In this document: in pieces, positions 1 to 11,135 of the stretch
Numbering within the stretch: position 1 is the stretch's first letter
Layout of the letters: every line of letters begins with the position of its first letter
Assembly: GCF_017591425.1 (NCBI RefSeq)
Contig: NW_024466218.1
Coordinates: forward strand, 15,886,001 to 15,950,000
From: Ochotona curzoniae
Taxonomy: Eukaryota; Chordata; Mammalia; Lagomorpha; Ochotonidae
Direction of reading: 5' to 3'
DNA: 64,000 nt
Notes under the pieces: generated by a model
The model's database searches: none
What the model saw: the letters and a program-made list of their open reading frames with translations, nothing else
What the model was told of the DNA's origin: nothing
Position numbers and translations under genes: made by a program

Positions 1-215
1 TCCCTCCAATGCACGCCACAGTCAGGGCTGTGCCAATTAGAGGCCAGGAGCAAGTTACTAAATCTGGATCGCTCAAGTTTGCTACCAAGATGTCATAGGC
101 TGTCTCTCAAGGCACAAATTAGTAGGAAGCTGGAACTGGAAAAGGAGCTAGCAGTGAAATACAGGCAATCTGCTATGGGATGCAGGTATCCCAACCACTG
201 GACTAAGCATCCTCC
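1..215 (-). mobile_element. Old CSINE, cut by left window edge
   Basis: Read on the minus strand this matches the body and head of an old C-type SINE. 'GCTATGGGATGCAGGTATCC' corresponds to the reverse complement of the conserved 'GGGATGCC..CATATGG' segment, followed by the degraded tRNA-like head near 190-215. The pyrimidine-rich tail lies outside the window. It is diverged and its boundaries are approximate. Confidence 0.7.
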
Positions 216-929
216 CTTGTGCAGCCTCTAAGTCATTCTCACAAAATCATCCTATGGTATCTACAAGTCTTTGGGTATAGGATGCCCTCAAGATCCCCAA
301 ATTCATACATATTCAAGTTCCCTATAAAATGGCATAATATTTCTAAATATTCATACACATGCCCCCTGACACTTCAAATTATCTCTACATTGCTTACAAC
401 ACCTAATATAATGTAAATGCTGTATATATGTATATATGCTATATATATATTATTGTGCTGTATTGTTTAGGGAATAATTGCAAGAAATAAAAATTCTATA
501 TCTGTTCAGTGCAGAACTGGCACTCTAGACTTGAACTAGAACTCTCTGACTTGAAGAAAGATGAGATGATGTGATAGTGCCCTCAAAAGGTAAACTGGCA
601 TCATTCTTAGAAATTGTAATTTGTTAGGACTCGTCTCTACAATTCACCATGGCAACATCAGGTATTTTTAGATTTCCATATTTACTTCTACAAATAAAGC
701 ATTTTCCTAGATGCTTTGATATTCAAAAGATAATTGGTATGTGAAATTGGATCCCCTTGCCTTTTTCCAAAAGAGCTAGGTGTTCACAACCATAAACTTG
801 TCAGCAGTTGGTATGGATTTTTCAATCCCATTCCTTATTCCATCCCTCTACAATGTATTTATCTACTTACAAACATTGTTTTGCTTTTGTTTTATTTCTT
901 GAACTCTTGCACCCATCTTCACATTAATA
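216..929. other. Unassigned AT-rich sequence
   Basis: No gene or repeat was recognised. There is a short AT-alternating tract near 420-460. Open frames here are 91 codons or less and have no recognisable domain. Confidence 0.6.
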
Positions 930-1200
930 CTGTTCCATCAACTTGGAATGCGCTTCCACCTCCCTCAGTCCAACATAGGCACACTTCAGCTTTCCCTGTT
1001 GCACCATAGATATTGTCCACTCCTTACCACCTCACTGCCTCCATCCGGCCACCCCAGGACATACCACTCCACCAGGCAGACCTTACCTACTGCCATTATA
1101 CCCTTGTGGCATGCAAGCTCCTGGAACACTATGACTCTCTTACTCTAATTTCTTTGTCCCCAGCAACCCAGTGAATGTGAAGTCCAAGAATGAATAAAAT
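930..1200 (+). mobile_element. L2 LINE 3' end relic
   Basis: 'CTTGGAATGCGCTTCCACCT', then a C-rich stretch, then 'AAGCTCCTGGAACAC' and 'CCCAGCAACCCAGTGAATG' follow the order of the mammalian L2 3' end (a 'tggaatgc.cttcc' stretch, then 'aagctcc', then 'tgtccccagc'). It ends with 'GAATGAATAAAATGA'. It is strongly diverged, as expected for an ancient element. Open frames across it are not genes. Confidence 0.6.
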
Positions 1201-1884
1201 GACAGATGTAGTAACCACATAACTAACTGCATTTTGTTAAGAAAAAAAAAGTACTTGAAATCAAAAAGTTTAAACTGGCTTCTGACATGTACCTAACATA
1301 GTTTCAAGTGAATTTAAAATTTAAAAAAGAAAGTCTCCTATTTCTAATTACCTGATGTTCTTTAAACTTTATCAAAAGGAAAGTGAAAGGTAATAAATTC
1401 ATTCTGCAGCATTTCCCTGCTCTATTTCTGTGCTCTATAGAAAGAATTAATAAACCAACATTATTCCTGAAACTAAGGATGATACATACTGATGATTCTA
1501 GCACCTAAACCAAAATGAAGTGGTAGGATAAGACTCTAAGAGCATATGTTTTTATTAAGGGGACAAACTACATTAATTCTATTACCATAAATAACAAACC
1601 AAAATTTAATATAAAAAAAACCTGAAAGAAGAAATTTGTATTTATTTTGTAGGGAAGAGCATAGACAAAGGATGAAAAATACATTTGTTCTTTTAAGTTG
1701 CTTCTAATTTGAGTGGAAGTAATTCAAATGTATGGCTAAGAATGAGGGCATTTTCTAAAACAAAGGATGTTACATTAAGTTGCTTCTGATTGCAAAACTA
1801 TTTCTTCTCTAAACAGCAGAGGAATCATACAACACCAGACAACAGTGCAGGACCAAAGCTGATAATTACTAACATGGGCTGATT
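1201..1884. other. Unassigned AT-rich sequence
   Basis: No repeat family or coding sequence was recognised. The words 'TTAAGTTGCTTCTAATT' (1693-1709) and 'TTAAGTTGCTTCTGATT' (1775-1791) recur about 82 bp apart, a hint of an old small duplication. Confidence 0.55.
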
Positions 1885-2090
1885 ACTTTGTCCTGGTCAG
1901 GTTCGGTGCTAAGCTTTTTACCTGCTTATAATATTTTATCCTTACAATAACCCCATGAGCTGTGAACTGAATATTCTTACTATCTCTATTTTACAGATGA
2001 AGCTTAATAAGATTAGGATGCCCAAGAGAACAGACTTAGCAAGCAATGAAGCCAGGACTCAGACTCAACTAGTCTGATTTCAAAGTCCTA
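1885..2090 (-). mobile_element. MIR SINE relic
   Basis: 'TTTTACAGATGAAGCTTAA' followed by a region ending in 'CCAGGACTCAGACTCAA' is the reverse complement of the MIR core ('ctcatctgtaaaatgggg' and 'gggttcgaatcc..'). 'ACAATAACCCCATGAG' also fits the MIR segment 'ctcatagggttgttgt'. This family is ancient and shared by mammals. Confidence 0.75.
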
Positions 2091-2239
2091 ACCCCTTTCC
2101 ATTTCCACTAGGAAAACCGGAATTTAAGCTCATGTCTATATCTGATCTAAACTTTTAAAATTAGGCAGAATTTTGACAAACCTGGAATGATTACAAGTCT
2201 TTCTTTTTTAATATGAGAAAGTAATGTCCACATTGTCCA

Positions 2240-3110
2240 GAAACAGAAGAGAAATAAACATAGAGAGAGAGAGACAGGGGCAGGGTAGGAACTCACGGTC
2301 AAATTGGATTTACTATCAAAGGGAAAAATAAATCCACAGAGTGACCGATTGCCCAAATAGAAGAGGAGACCATGTAGCAGGGGCCCAGTCCTTCAGCAGG
2401 CTGGGATTTTATAGTTTAGGATCCTGGAGGTGTTCCTAAGAGTGGAGAAATTCCTAGAAAATGGAGGAGTTGGTGGAGACCAAGACCAGCTTTTTATGGG
2501 CATTTCAACTTTAGTAGATGTTTGTTACTGGCAAAGCTTAGTGAATTTTTTCCTCAGCTTAGTATAGAAATAAGAAGTAAGGAATTGGTTGCAGCATTTT
2601 CTTTGTGAAATGACAGGCAAAGAGGGAAAGAAGGAAGGGAAAAGCACCTGCTGGGAGGGATCTGGGAGATAGGGTTCCTCTGAAAAGGAGAGAGGCAGAG
2701 ACACCAAAAGTTTAAAGAAGATTCTGGGGATTTTAAGTTCTTCCGAGCCCTCGGTGTTTTGGGTGGGAACTTTCAGGGAAGATGTTCCCTATTATGGTCT
2801 CTCAGCCAGTTAGGAAATGGCTGGGCAATTCTTGTGCTACCCATGTAAAGGTGTGGCCAAGATTGGGGGGCTTGGGTGGTCTCATTCTTGCTCCCTGTGG
2901 TGGGGACATCTCAGTCTGATGTTTGGAGTGGCAGTGTTCAAGTTGCTGAAGGCGGCTACACTATCTGCTATAAGACAAAGCACTCTGTTCTTGCTCCCTT
3001 CACAGATGTTTACATCATACCCGTTCCTTTGTGTATACTACATTTAGATACTTTCAATTTTCTGTATAATATTTTCCTTTGACACCTCCCAACACCTTCC
3101 AACTAAGCAG
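2240..3110 (-). mobile_element. LTR-like retroviral-type remnant (copy 1)
   Basis: Moderately complex sequence with no long open frame. It shares a 35 bp word of equal length (2434-2468; 31 of 35 bases identical by eye) with 3846-3880, and 'TTTACTATCAAAGGGAAAAA' near 2310 resembles 'TTTATTAACAAAGAGAAAAA' near 4031. Repetition of unique-looking, non-SINE sequence at short distance suggests LTR fragments of one family. The reverse-strand polyadenylation-like words suggest minus orientation. I cannot name the family or fix the ends, and no retroviral gene is visible. Confidence 0.4.
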
Positions 3111-3543
3111 AAACTGCTCTTCTCTGAGTTTGCTAACTCTAGGAGTTATCGAAAAGTCCAACTGGCCTCATGGCTTTGATATGCAAACGAGCCAAATCAG
3201 AGACAGGCATCCTTTATGTAGTTCTTGCATCCTGGGAGGAAATATTCCTCAGTTTTAATCATTCCAGAATCAGGTGCCAAACAATTCAGAGAGTAGCACT
3301 TTAGTCCAAAGTCGACAGAAATTATTTTAACTAGGTGAGCCTAAAGGGCTTACTCCAGCCCTGCTTTCTCTTTCTGCTGGTGACACCAATGAAAGCAATG
3401 GCCTAAGTCCCTTACCTTGTCATTGCTGGGTATTTCATGTGGAAAAAGGAAAGTGACCTCAGTTCTTATCTCACATGAAAGCGTTTTCATGCAGAAGATT
3501 TTGTTAGCAAAGCAAGGTTTATTAAAGATATTAAATTTTTTAT
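3111..3543. other. Unassigned sequence between LTR-like fragments
   Basis: No clear match. 'GCAAGGTTTATTAAAGAT' near 3512 may belong to the same LTR-like family as the flanks. The sequence runs into the SINE that starts near 3544. Confidence 0.4.
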
Positions 3544-3845
3544 GTCAGGTGTGGTAGCCTAGTGGTTACAGTCCTTGCCTTGTAGGCAGCAGGATCCCAT
3601 AGCAGCATCGGTTCATGTCCCGGCAGCCCCACCTCTCATCCAGCTCCCTGCTCGTGGCCTGGGAAAGCAGTTGAGGATGGCCCAGAGCCTTGGGACCCTG
3701 CAACTATGTGGGCAACCCAGAAGAGGCTTCTGGCTCCAGATCGGCTCAGCTTTGGATGTTGTGCCCACTTGGGGAGTGAATCAACAGACAAAGATATTCC
3801 TCTGCTCTTCTCTGTATATCTGACCTTCCAATAAAAATAAGTAGA
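3544..3845 (+). mobile_element. CSINE, full length
   Basis: It has a tRNA-like head ('GTGGTAGCCTAGTGGTTACA'), a B-box-like 'CGGTTCATGTCCC', the body word 'GGCCTGGGAAAGCAGTTGAG' and a tail 'CCTTCCAATAAAAATAAGTA'. It lies between the LTR-like fragments and so probably inserted after them. The 82-codon frame inside it is not a gene. Confidence 0.9.
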
Positions 3846-4560
3846 TCCTAAGGGTGGCGAAGTTCCAAGAAAATGGAGGAAAGCAGGACTCAGCCTCCTG
3901 TCTCCCTTAGTGCACAGTATCTTTGCCTGTGAAGGGAAAGATCTATTTATTTTTATTGGAAAGGAAGATCAGATTTACAGAAATTACAGTAGGATCAAGA
4001 GGAGACAATAGACATTCACAGCCAGTGTAAGTTTATTAACAAAGAGAAAAATAAGCCTGAGAGAGGCTAGCTGCTGCTGCTCTGCATACGAGGTGAACAC
4101 ATGGAAGAAAGTGAGAAGTTAATAACAGGCCAGGTTTATACAGTATATGCCAACTGAGGGCCATAACGGGGAAGGCATTGCTAAGTCCACTGGTGAGGTC
4201 TTTTTTGCCCCTTTGGGCGTAAAGGTTGTAGGGAAGTTGAGCGGGGTGAGAGGAAAGCTGGCATAGGATGAGTTTAAGGTATTGAGGAAGATAACAGAAG
4301 AGTATCTCAGTGGGGCACGAGTCAGTGGCAGGGGCTGCTATTTGGAAAGATAGCAAAAGGAGAGCATGTACCCTGGGGTAGAGATTTCTTCAGTCCCCTG
4401 ACTGAGCAGGCTAGGGGACACACAAGGCAGGTGCCTCAGGAATGCCAGGGACATAGTTTCAAGGATTGAGAAAGACAATGAAGGAAGTGTCCCCATAAAG
4501 CAGGGTCTGGGCTCACAGGCAATGAACTGAAATTAATCTAAAACTTTTGTTCTCATTCAA
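3846..4560 (-). mobile_element. LTR-like retroviral-type remnant (copy 2)
   Basis: It begins with the 35 bp word shared with 2434-2468. A second shared word lies near 4029-4053, but the two words come in the opposite order from copy 1, so more than one fragment or a rearrangement is implied. A small minus-strand SINE piece interrupts it near 3942. No coding remnant was recognised. Confidence 0.4.
3942..3990 (-). mobile_element. CSINE tail fragment
   Basis: 'ATCTATTTATTTTTATTGGA' is the reverse complement of the CSINE tail ('tccaataaaaataaataaat'). Only the tail and the start of the polypyrimidine region are recognisable. Confidence 0.6.
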
Positions 4561-4574
4561 TCAAGGTGCTCTTG

Positions 4575-4690
4575 TTCGTTCTGAAAGAAGCAAAAAGAAA
4601 AAGGATGGGAAGCTAGGCAGGCATGAAGAAAGGAAGATGGAAATACAGGAAAAAGAGGGAAGGGAGGGGAAAGACAGAGGAGCTAGCCTC
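4575..4690. repeat. Purine-rich low-complexity tract
   Basis: The plus strand is almost entirely A and G (for example 'AAAGAAGCAAAAAGAAAAAG'). It is simple sequence with no evident function. Confidence 0.75.
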
Positions 4691-4764
4691 AAGAGTGTAT
4701 CTCAATATTAGCAATAATTAGCCAATAGGCAGTCTGTTCTTTATCCTCTTTTGAGGATCTTTGT

Positions 4765-5055
4765 GTCATGCCTTAAATCATTTGAGAGGCAGAAAGAGAC
4801 ACACACACAGACAGAGGGGACCTCCAGCCGCTAATTGACTTTTCAAATGCCCACAAGAGCCAGGGTTGAGCTGTGGCTGGAACCAGGAACCAGAACCTAA
4901 TCCAGGTCTCCCATATGAGTAGTAAGAACTCAAGCAGTTGAGCTGTCACTGTGCCTAATAAGGTCTTCATTGGAGAGGGGGCGGGCTGGAACTGGAGCTT
5001 AGAATACAAGTCTGACAGCAGATACAAGTGTCTTAACTAATAGACTGAACATCCA
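4765..5055 (-). mobile_element. Old CSINE
   Basis: On the minus strand it has a polypyrimidine tail, 'ggttcctggttcc..' and 'CTCATATGGGAGACCTGG' in consensus order. The order and spacing fit the family, but it is strongly diverged, with an internal G-rich patch near 4970-4990. Confidence 0.75.
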
Positions 5056-5974
5056 CTCCCCAAAGGTTATCTTTTCCCCTGGCTCAGCAGGTCCCTATAG
5101 GTTTCAAACCAGAGTTCCTTAAATATCTTTGTCCTTCTCTCTCCTGAAACACTGAAAGTATTTGAACAGAAGCAAAAAATCAGACCTTTATAGAAAATTT
5201 CACGGGTGCAGCAAAGGTAAAATGGGCCTGGTGCAAAGGGTTGTTAAGAATCTGGATTCTAACTTTTCCTCTTACTCATTGATGGGAATATTTTCAGCAA
5301 TACAAAATGCTTCAGAGCTTCATATTGGTCACACATGAAAGCTGAACTCCCATGCCTCTTTGGCACACATCACAGGTCACCACAAAGATCAAACAATAAC
5401 ACAGACTGCAGGAATTATTAAATATGAGATGTGACTAAAAATCATGAATGTTGGTATGTGCAATAAATGTCACAAAGCTGCCGAAGAATGAACCATTTTG
5501 CTGGCCTCCATGATAAGGAATTGCTTCTTGAATGACTTGGGGTTTCATCCAGGTTTTGAAGGAAAATGAGAGAAAACAAGAAGAGTACTTTGGGAGCGGC
5601 GAGTAAGCCAATATGGTCAGAGAAGATGAGGAGCAGCAGCTAGGTCATGGGGATGAATCTTGAAATGTCGATTGAAACCACTCTGCTAGAGGATTTGAAT
5701 GATAGTGGGCTGGATGTTTGGAGGACTTCTTTTCCTTTCTTTCCCTTCTTTTTTGAATGATTTGTCAGTAGTATACAGGTTGGATCAGTGTAGATCAGAA
5801 TTAAGCAAACTATGGAAGCCCGTGGTACTCATCCGTCCACGGATAAGAGGAGCACTGCTGCTGAAGAAATGGTTGTGTTGACTTCCTGGGAAGACTTAGG
5901 AACTGACGAAGGTACAAAATGGCAAGAAAGCATGTTTTTGAATCTGGGTGATGTTTGGAAATGAGACACTGCCT
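5056..5974. other. Unassigned sequence; possible ancient repeat 5540-5700
   Basis: No coding evidence. About 5540-5700 ('GGGAGCGGCGAGTAAGCCAA', 'AGCTAGGTCATGGGG', 'CCACTCTGCTAGAGGATTTG') resembles a 3' segment of a common ancient mammalian interspersed repeat, but I cannot name the family. Confidence 0.4.
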
Positions 5975-5988
5975 AGAAATGCTGTCTC

Positions 5989-6332
5989 AGGCCCAGCGCA
6001 GTGGCCTACTGACTAAAAATCCTTGCCTGAATGCACCAGGATCCCATATGGACACCAGTTCTAATCCCAGCAGCTCCACTTCCCATTCAGCTCCCCGCTT
6101 GTGGCCTGGGAAAGCAGTCAAGGAGGGCTCAATGCCTCGGGACTTTGCACCCACGTGGGAGACCTGGAGGAGGTTCCTGGCTTCTGGTTTCAGATCAACA
6201 CAGCACTGAACGTTGCAGTCACTTGGGGAGTGAATCATCAGACAGAAAATCTTCCTCTCTGTCTCTCCTCCTCTCTGTATATCTGCCTTTCCAATAAAAA
6301 TAAATAAATTATTAACGAAAAAAAAAAAAGAA
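5989..6332 (+). mobile_element. CSINE, full length, with TSD
   Basis: It starts 'AGGCCCAGCGCAGTGGC', has the body word 'GGCCTGGGAAAGCAGTCAAG' and ends 'CCAATAAAAATAAATAAATT' plus poly(A). It is flanked by near-identical direct repeats 'AGAAATGCTGTCTC' (5975-5988) and 'AGAAATGTTGTCTC' (6333-6346), which mark the insertion site. The 174-codon minus-strand frame at 5987-6511 is mostly SINE antisense. Confidence 0.95.
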
Positions 6333-6349
6333 AGAAATGTTGTCTCGGG

Positions 6350-7240
6350 ATCATAGCAGAGGGAAGGAATTAGCTCATTGTTCAACATCAGTGTTTGAGG
6401 TGATGGACACATGGGTTTTGAGAGCATTCTAATACGGCTGGCAGAAAAGGACAGTGCCAGAGAAATGAGCATGGAGGGGCTGGGAGCTGCAGGGGAGACA
6501 GATGCATGCACTGGGACGTTTCTTCAAAAAGAGGCCAAGAGCAAACTAGCAGGAAGGGAGACAGCTTCCCCAAGCAACTGGATAATGGAGGCTGAAATGC
6601 AGAACTCTCTTATTAAGGCCCTTGATAGTCTAAACTGATCTTTTCAGTAGGTCTTCCATACAGAAGGAAACTATAGTTCAAGTCAAGCATTTCGGAAGTA
6701 AGTGAGTGGATAGCCAAACACCAAGGAAAGCCGATTTATATTTAAAGACATTATTTTTATTACTTTTCTAGCAATTTGACACCAATCTTCATTTTAAACT
6801 AGACAATGCAGCATAATTTTTTCTCAAAATGATTGACACTCAAAGGGTAATACCCTTTAAATTCCTCCAATTAAAGCAAATTTAATTTTAAGTTTAATTA
6901 AAGGAAACTTTAATTAGAAAGAAGATTAAATTTTAATTAAATTTCTCTAAAATCTTCATACCGGCCTTTACAACTAATATTTCTGTCAGAAACCAAATCC
7001 CTTCTTAATATTCTCAAATTCTATTCTAGCATTTTCCTTCATTTTAAAACAGCATCTCACCAGCTGTACCTGCCACTGTGAAAATTATTCCCATTTTAAA
7101 AAACTGGAAATGCAACTGAGAATCCAAAGTCTCCCTGGGCAGAGAAGGAAAAACAACAGATTCTATTATTGATGAGATTTTATTTTCAATCTTCCCAGTC
7201 CTCTCCGAGGCGATTAGGTGCGGTGGGCCTGCTGTGAGCT
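6350..7240. other. Unassigned, AT-rich, no recognised repeat
   Basis: No gene or repeat was recognised. The stretch includes a dense cluster of AATTAAA/TTTAATT words at about 6855-6955, listed separately. Confidence 0.55.
6855..6955. promoter_or_regulatory. Cluster of TAAT/ATTA words, possible homeodomain site cluster
   Basis: Within about 100 bp the core AATTAAA or its complement TTTAATT occurs repeatedly, for example 'CCAATTAAAGC', 'TTTAATTAAAGG', 'CTTTAATTAGAAAG' and 'TTTTAATTAAATT'. Homeodomain proteins commonly bind TAATTA/ATTA cores. Simple AT-rich drift is an equally good explanation, so this is only a candidate. Confidence 0.25.
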
Positions 7241-7249
7241 AGTTGTTCG

Positions 7250-7330
7250 GCATCTACAGCATCAACAAATATTTATGGAACACCTACTGTGTGCGTGGCA
7301 CTGTGCTAAGTTCTCTGTCCAACGGAAACA
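7250..7330 (-). mobile_element. L2 LINE 3' end relic
   Basis: 'CAACAAATATTTATGGAACA' and 'GGCACTGTGCTAAGTTCTCT' match the reverse complement of the L2 3' end ('gcacagtgcctggc..ataaatatttgttga'). Confidence 0.7.
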
Positions 7331-7529
7331 TTGTTAAAATACTAGCTTAGCCAGAGCCCCAGGCCCCATCTGGCTGTTGGCTGCTTCTTCATTCATAAGA
7401 TCAGAAAGAGAGAGACCATTTTCTCCAGAGTCTATAGTCTTTCCCCTGCCCTACTGCACTAGAAGCCAGCAGGAAGGACCAGAATTTGAGAGACATAAAT
7501 CTTACATTCTACAGCTAAATTGCAGGGAA

Positions 7530-7650
7530 GTAGTAATATAATCTTGGGGGAACCCTCAAGTCTGCGTTGCTCACATTCTTCACCTGGAAAATGTAGATTG
7601 AATGAAATAACGCAAACAGAAAATGTCTCACAACTGCAGAGTGCTGCTAA
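7530..7650 (+). mobile_element. Possible MIR relic
   Basis: 'CTTCACCTGGAAAATGTAGA' followed by 'GAATGAAATAACGCA' resembles the MIR stretch 'ctcatctgtaaaatgggga' with 'gattaaatgagttaa'. Both ends are unclear. Confidence 0.4.
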
Positions 7651-8945
7651 GGATGCAGTGTGGGGATTTTGCAGATTGGACTCCCTGTTCCTCCAGGACA
7701 AGTCTGCTTGAAGCTCCAGCTTCTGGGTTCCCAAGCCCCCTCCAGATGCCCCCCACGTGATTCCTTTCCTGTTACATTCGTTTCAGCGGTGGAGGTAATT
7801 CTACTAAGCTCCCCAGGTACAAAGACCTCCTGTTACCAACATCGAGTGACCTCCTTCCATTGCTGCAGGGCTCAGGGCACTTATGCCACTCTGTGTCAAC
7901 CTGTAAGCAAGCTAGGTTCCTAATTCAACTCATTCCAGAAGTCAGCACTGAGCAAAGCCCCACTCAGGAACTGTCTAGCTTCCGATACTCATTAACATAC
8001 GATCTGTTACTGCACTGCTTAACACTTTGGCTATGGATATATAGCAGGGCTTTGCCTCTGCCTACACTCAGGAGGAAGAATTTCATGAAGAGCAAGCTAC
8101 CCTTAGTTTAATTGACAGGAAGAAAATCCCTTCTTTTGCATATTGTCAAATTGAGTTTCCAGTCACCTAAAGGGACTACACTGCTCTCTGTAACCCCAAC
8201 TCCATCTTTCTGTCCTACACTTCACTTCCTTGGATATTAAATATATGCAAAGAGCCTTGCCACATGCTCCTGGGATTAGACAGACTCTAACTTCATTTCC
8301 CTGTTTCCATCCCCTAACAACAGAATCCCCCTCCTCTCCAAGTGCATTTTCACCCTGGACATGGGCTTTTTCTCTTAAATCTTCTATTAACCCAGTCTTC
8401 GAAATTTGCACCAAACTCCACTTCCTCCTCAATGTCAGCCCAACCAGACCAGCCAATTTGTCCAAATCCCTGTATTCCTGGGATCCGTTAACGGTCAGGT
8501 GCTTGACACCAGTTCTGGCAGCTTTCCTTGCCGCCCCTGGCAGTCAGTCCTGTTTATCCTCACCTGCAGCTGCTTCAATGTGGATCTGTGTCTTCTGCTC
8601 CCTTCCCAGCTTCTGCTGTGCTCAGGTCAGGGGCTCATCCAGAAATACACACCAAAAAACTGCTCTTTAAAAGACAATAGAAGCCCTGTTCTGGCTTGTC
8701 AGATGTGGGATATACCAGAGACATCAGAATCCTCACAAAGCACCAGCAACACTGATTATGCAAGCCTAAAGCAAGGGGGAAAGAAAAGAGCAATGATCAG
8801 AAATGGAAAGCTGAAGATCAAAAAAGCTGTTGAAAGTGGTGGGTTTGGTGCATACAGAAGTGCAATTACGAAGGGTGACTCTTCCTGTAAGTCCCTAGAA
8901 GTTGGTGGGTTCCGTGAGAGAAATAAGCCAAGGGCATAGGACAGA
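7651..8945. other. Unassigned, pyrimidine-rich, two overlapping open frames
   Basis: This is a somewhat GC-richer, C/T-rich stretch. It holds a 177-codon plus-strand frame (8406-8939), a 146-codon frame in another phase (8230-8670) and a 100-codon antisense frame (8163-8465). The 177-codon product is Ser/Gln/Pro-rich at first and basic at the end, with no recognised domain, no visible splice-site logic and no ribosome-context evidence. About 8160-8640 may be a decayed L2 or LTR 3' region, but I could not fix the family. Confidence 0.4.
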
Positions 8946-8949
8946 GAAA

Positions 8950-9100
8950 TCATGTCTTGACTGCCAGCTCTATGTCAGTGACAATCCATTATTCAACTGT
9001 AAAATGGGTACAGTGTAATCCTCGTGTTCCTATTTTAAGGACTTTTCTGAGACCTAATTATTGTTTATAAAAGACTTTGAACTCTCCAGATGAAAGACAC
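8950..9100 (+). mobile_element. MIR SINE relic
   Basis: 'CAACTGTAAAATGGGTACAG' fits the MIR core ('ctcatctgtaaaatggg.a'), and the following sequence fits the MIR 3' half loosely. Confidence 0.55.
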
Positions 9101-10384
9101 CAAGGCAAGTTCAAGGATGACTAGGAAGCTTTATTAGCTGTAGTTAGACTCAAAGTGAGAGAAAGGATGACCATTTCACACACCTGTCAGCTCACGTCTC
9201 TCTTTTTAATCATCTGTAGGATTTTCATGGCTACATTAGAATGGCTCTTCATTACTTTTTCACTGGCAATTAAAAAAAAGATCAAAATGGGATTTGTAAT
9301 TGGGAGTCTGAATGCTAATTTTTGGTTTCTTTATTTTAAAAAGGCAGAACATACATCTCAGAGATCATTTCAGTAACTGTAAAAATTTTAGGAGCTGTGT
9401 GAATTTTCTCTTGCTTTGCCTCAGAAAAACTGGGACTAAAAATCCTGAATGAAGAAGATCAAAATTTGGTAGTTTTAAATGTTTTTTTTTCTTCTGCAGA
9501 ATAGTTGCCAAAACTGTAAATTTGAATAAAATCATCATTCACCTTATCCAAATGTTGCCAACAGTGAAGTTTACTCGCTTTTTCTAACAACAAGTTTTGG
9601 TGAGGTGAGGCTCTCTCTCAAGGTTCCAATGGAATTCAAGATCAATCATTTTTTTCTCTCTTTAGGATGAGACATTTCTTTTGGGTTCACTTCCTGTGAT
9701 AACTGTTACTTCCGTACATGTCCATTTCTTGCATGTCCAATCATGGGATTATAGTTTTCCGTATTTCCTTCCTTTTCCTTGACCTCTTTGCTTTCAGGGA
9801 TATCTTCACTGAGAATCTGTTGCAATTTTCCATTCTTCTCTCTAGCTCTAACGACATGGGCTTATTCATCAGAAGGAACATGCAAGTTGGAGTTGCATAC
9901 AGAAATTGGGAACAAGCAAAGTTGTTAATGGCTTAGACACCCTATTTCTTTCTCCACTTTAGAGTAATCCGCTCAGATTAGAGCCTGAATAAGATTCTAA
10001 ATTTTTAAATAATCCCTAAAGATGACAAGCTAAAAATGAGTTGACTTAAAAATAAATTTCTGTACTAGAAAACTTGGCATTTTGTCTTACAAAGCTGGAA
10101 ATTGAGAGGGTTCTAGATATTATTTCTCTGCAACAAAAGATGTTCTACAAACCATAGGAAGCTGATGGTGCCATCCACATTGTCCTCAAGCCAAGTATTA
10201 TAGGATTGTGAACTAAGCTTGGGAACATACTAGAAACTAATCAAGTTCCTCAAAGTATCATACATAAATTCAAGATATTCACAGTATTCCACAGAAGGCT
10301 TTTTTTTTTACCTTGGCAATAACTATATACATTATGACAACTCAATCTGAAATGTTTTGAATAAGTATTTAATGATTCCTCTTT
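9101..10384. other. Unassigned AT-rich sequence
   Basis: No gene or confident repeat was found. There are poly(T) runs near 9481 and 10302. Open frames of 73 codons or less have no domain. Confidence 0.55.
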
Positions 10385-10765
10385 TTCATTTTTTATTATT
10401 GTTATTATTTTATGACTCAGTTCCAAAGGCTCTTGGATTTCCTTTACCCCCTCCCCAAAACTCCTCCCTCATATACACTGATTTCCCCCAAGTTATTACA
10501 GTAGTATAGTTCTTCATAAACAGTCATAAGTACATGATTGCAGCCATGGACAATGGCAGAGAGTCCCGCTTCCCATTGTCAAGATATAGCTAATAGTTTC
10601 ATTTGGGAGTCCATCTTTGATCTGGAAGTAGAGATGCGTAATGCATTGTACCCTCACATCTAGATATGATAGTATCCATTACACAGTTACTATACATCTC
10701 CTTAAATAAAAAGCCACAAAACAAAACCAACAACAGGAAGCAAAAGAGAAATTTGCAGGTGCCCC
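10385..10765 (-). mobile_element. L1 LINE 3'-UTR-like fragment
   Basis: The antisense strand shows features of a mammalian L1 3' UTR. The plus strand has a C-rich stretch 'CCTTTACCCCCTCCCCAAAA', then 'TTTCATTTGGGAGTCCATCT', then 'CTGGAAGTAGAGATGC' and 'GATAGTATCCATTACA', and ends in an A-rich 'ACAAAACCAACAACAGG'. I recognise the order from L1 3' ends in general, but cannot confirm the lagomorph subfamily. No ORF2 is attached. Confidence 0.5.
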
Positions 10766-11135
10766 TCTGCCATTGGCTTGTCCTTTCCTATTTTATGCAA
10801 TGTGCCCACTCTGTTTCATCCTGGCTAATGATTCTCCATCCGATTCTCCGCGATTCCTCTCTTTTCAAAATCTTATCCTCCAAAAACACAAAATTTCTTT
10901 TGCTATTTTTCCTTGTTTCTTTATTGCTGTTATTTGGGGATAAATCACAGAAAAATCCATTTGAATTACAATGGCTTCTAGCATAATAGTTAAACAGCAA
11001 AGTAACCCCTGATGCTAAGACATAAAGTAGGGAGAGTAACAATGAGAAAGGTACCCTGTAGAAGACTCTGACATTCTTTTTACCTTCTGGCTCACAATTT
11101 TAGGAGAATCTCTGCCTAAATTTATATTCTACTTT

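Noticed and set aside
5798..5850. DNA transposon end ('GCAAACTATGGAAGCCCGTGG')
   Set aside because: Only a short resemblance to a hAT-type terminal region; the following sequence does not continue the match.
5987..6511. 174-codon minus-strand open frame
   Set aside because: Most of it is the antisense of the CSINE at 5989-6332; SINEs of this family are open by chance in several frames.
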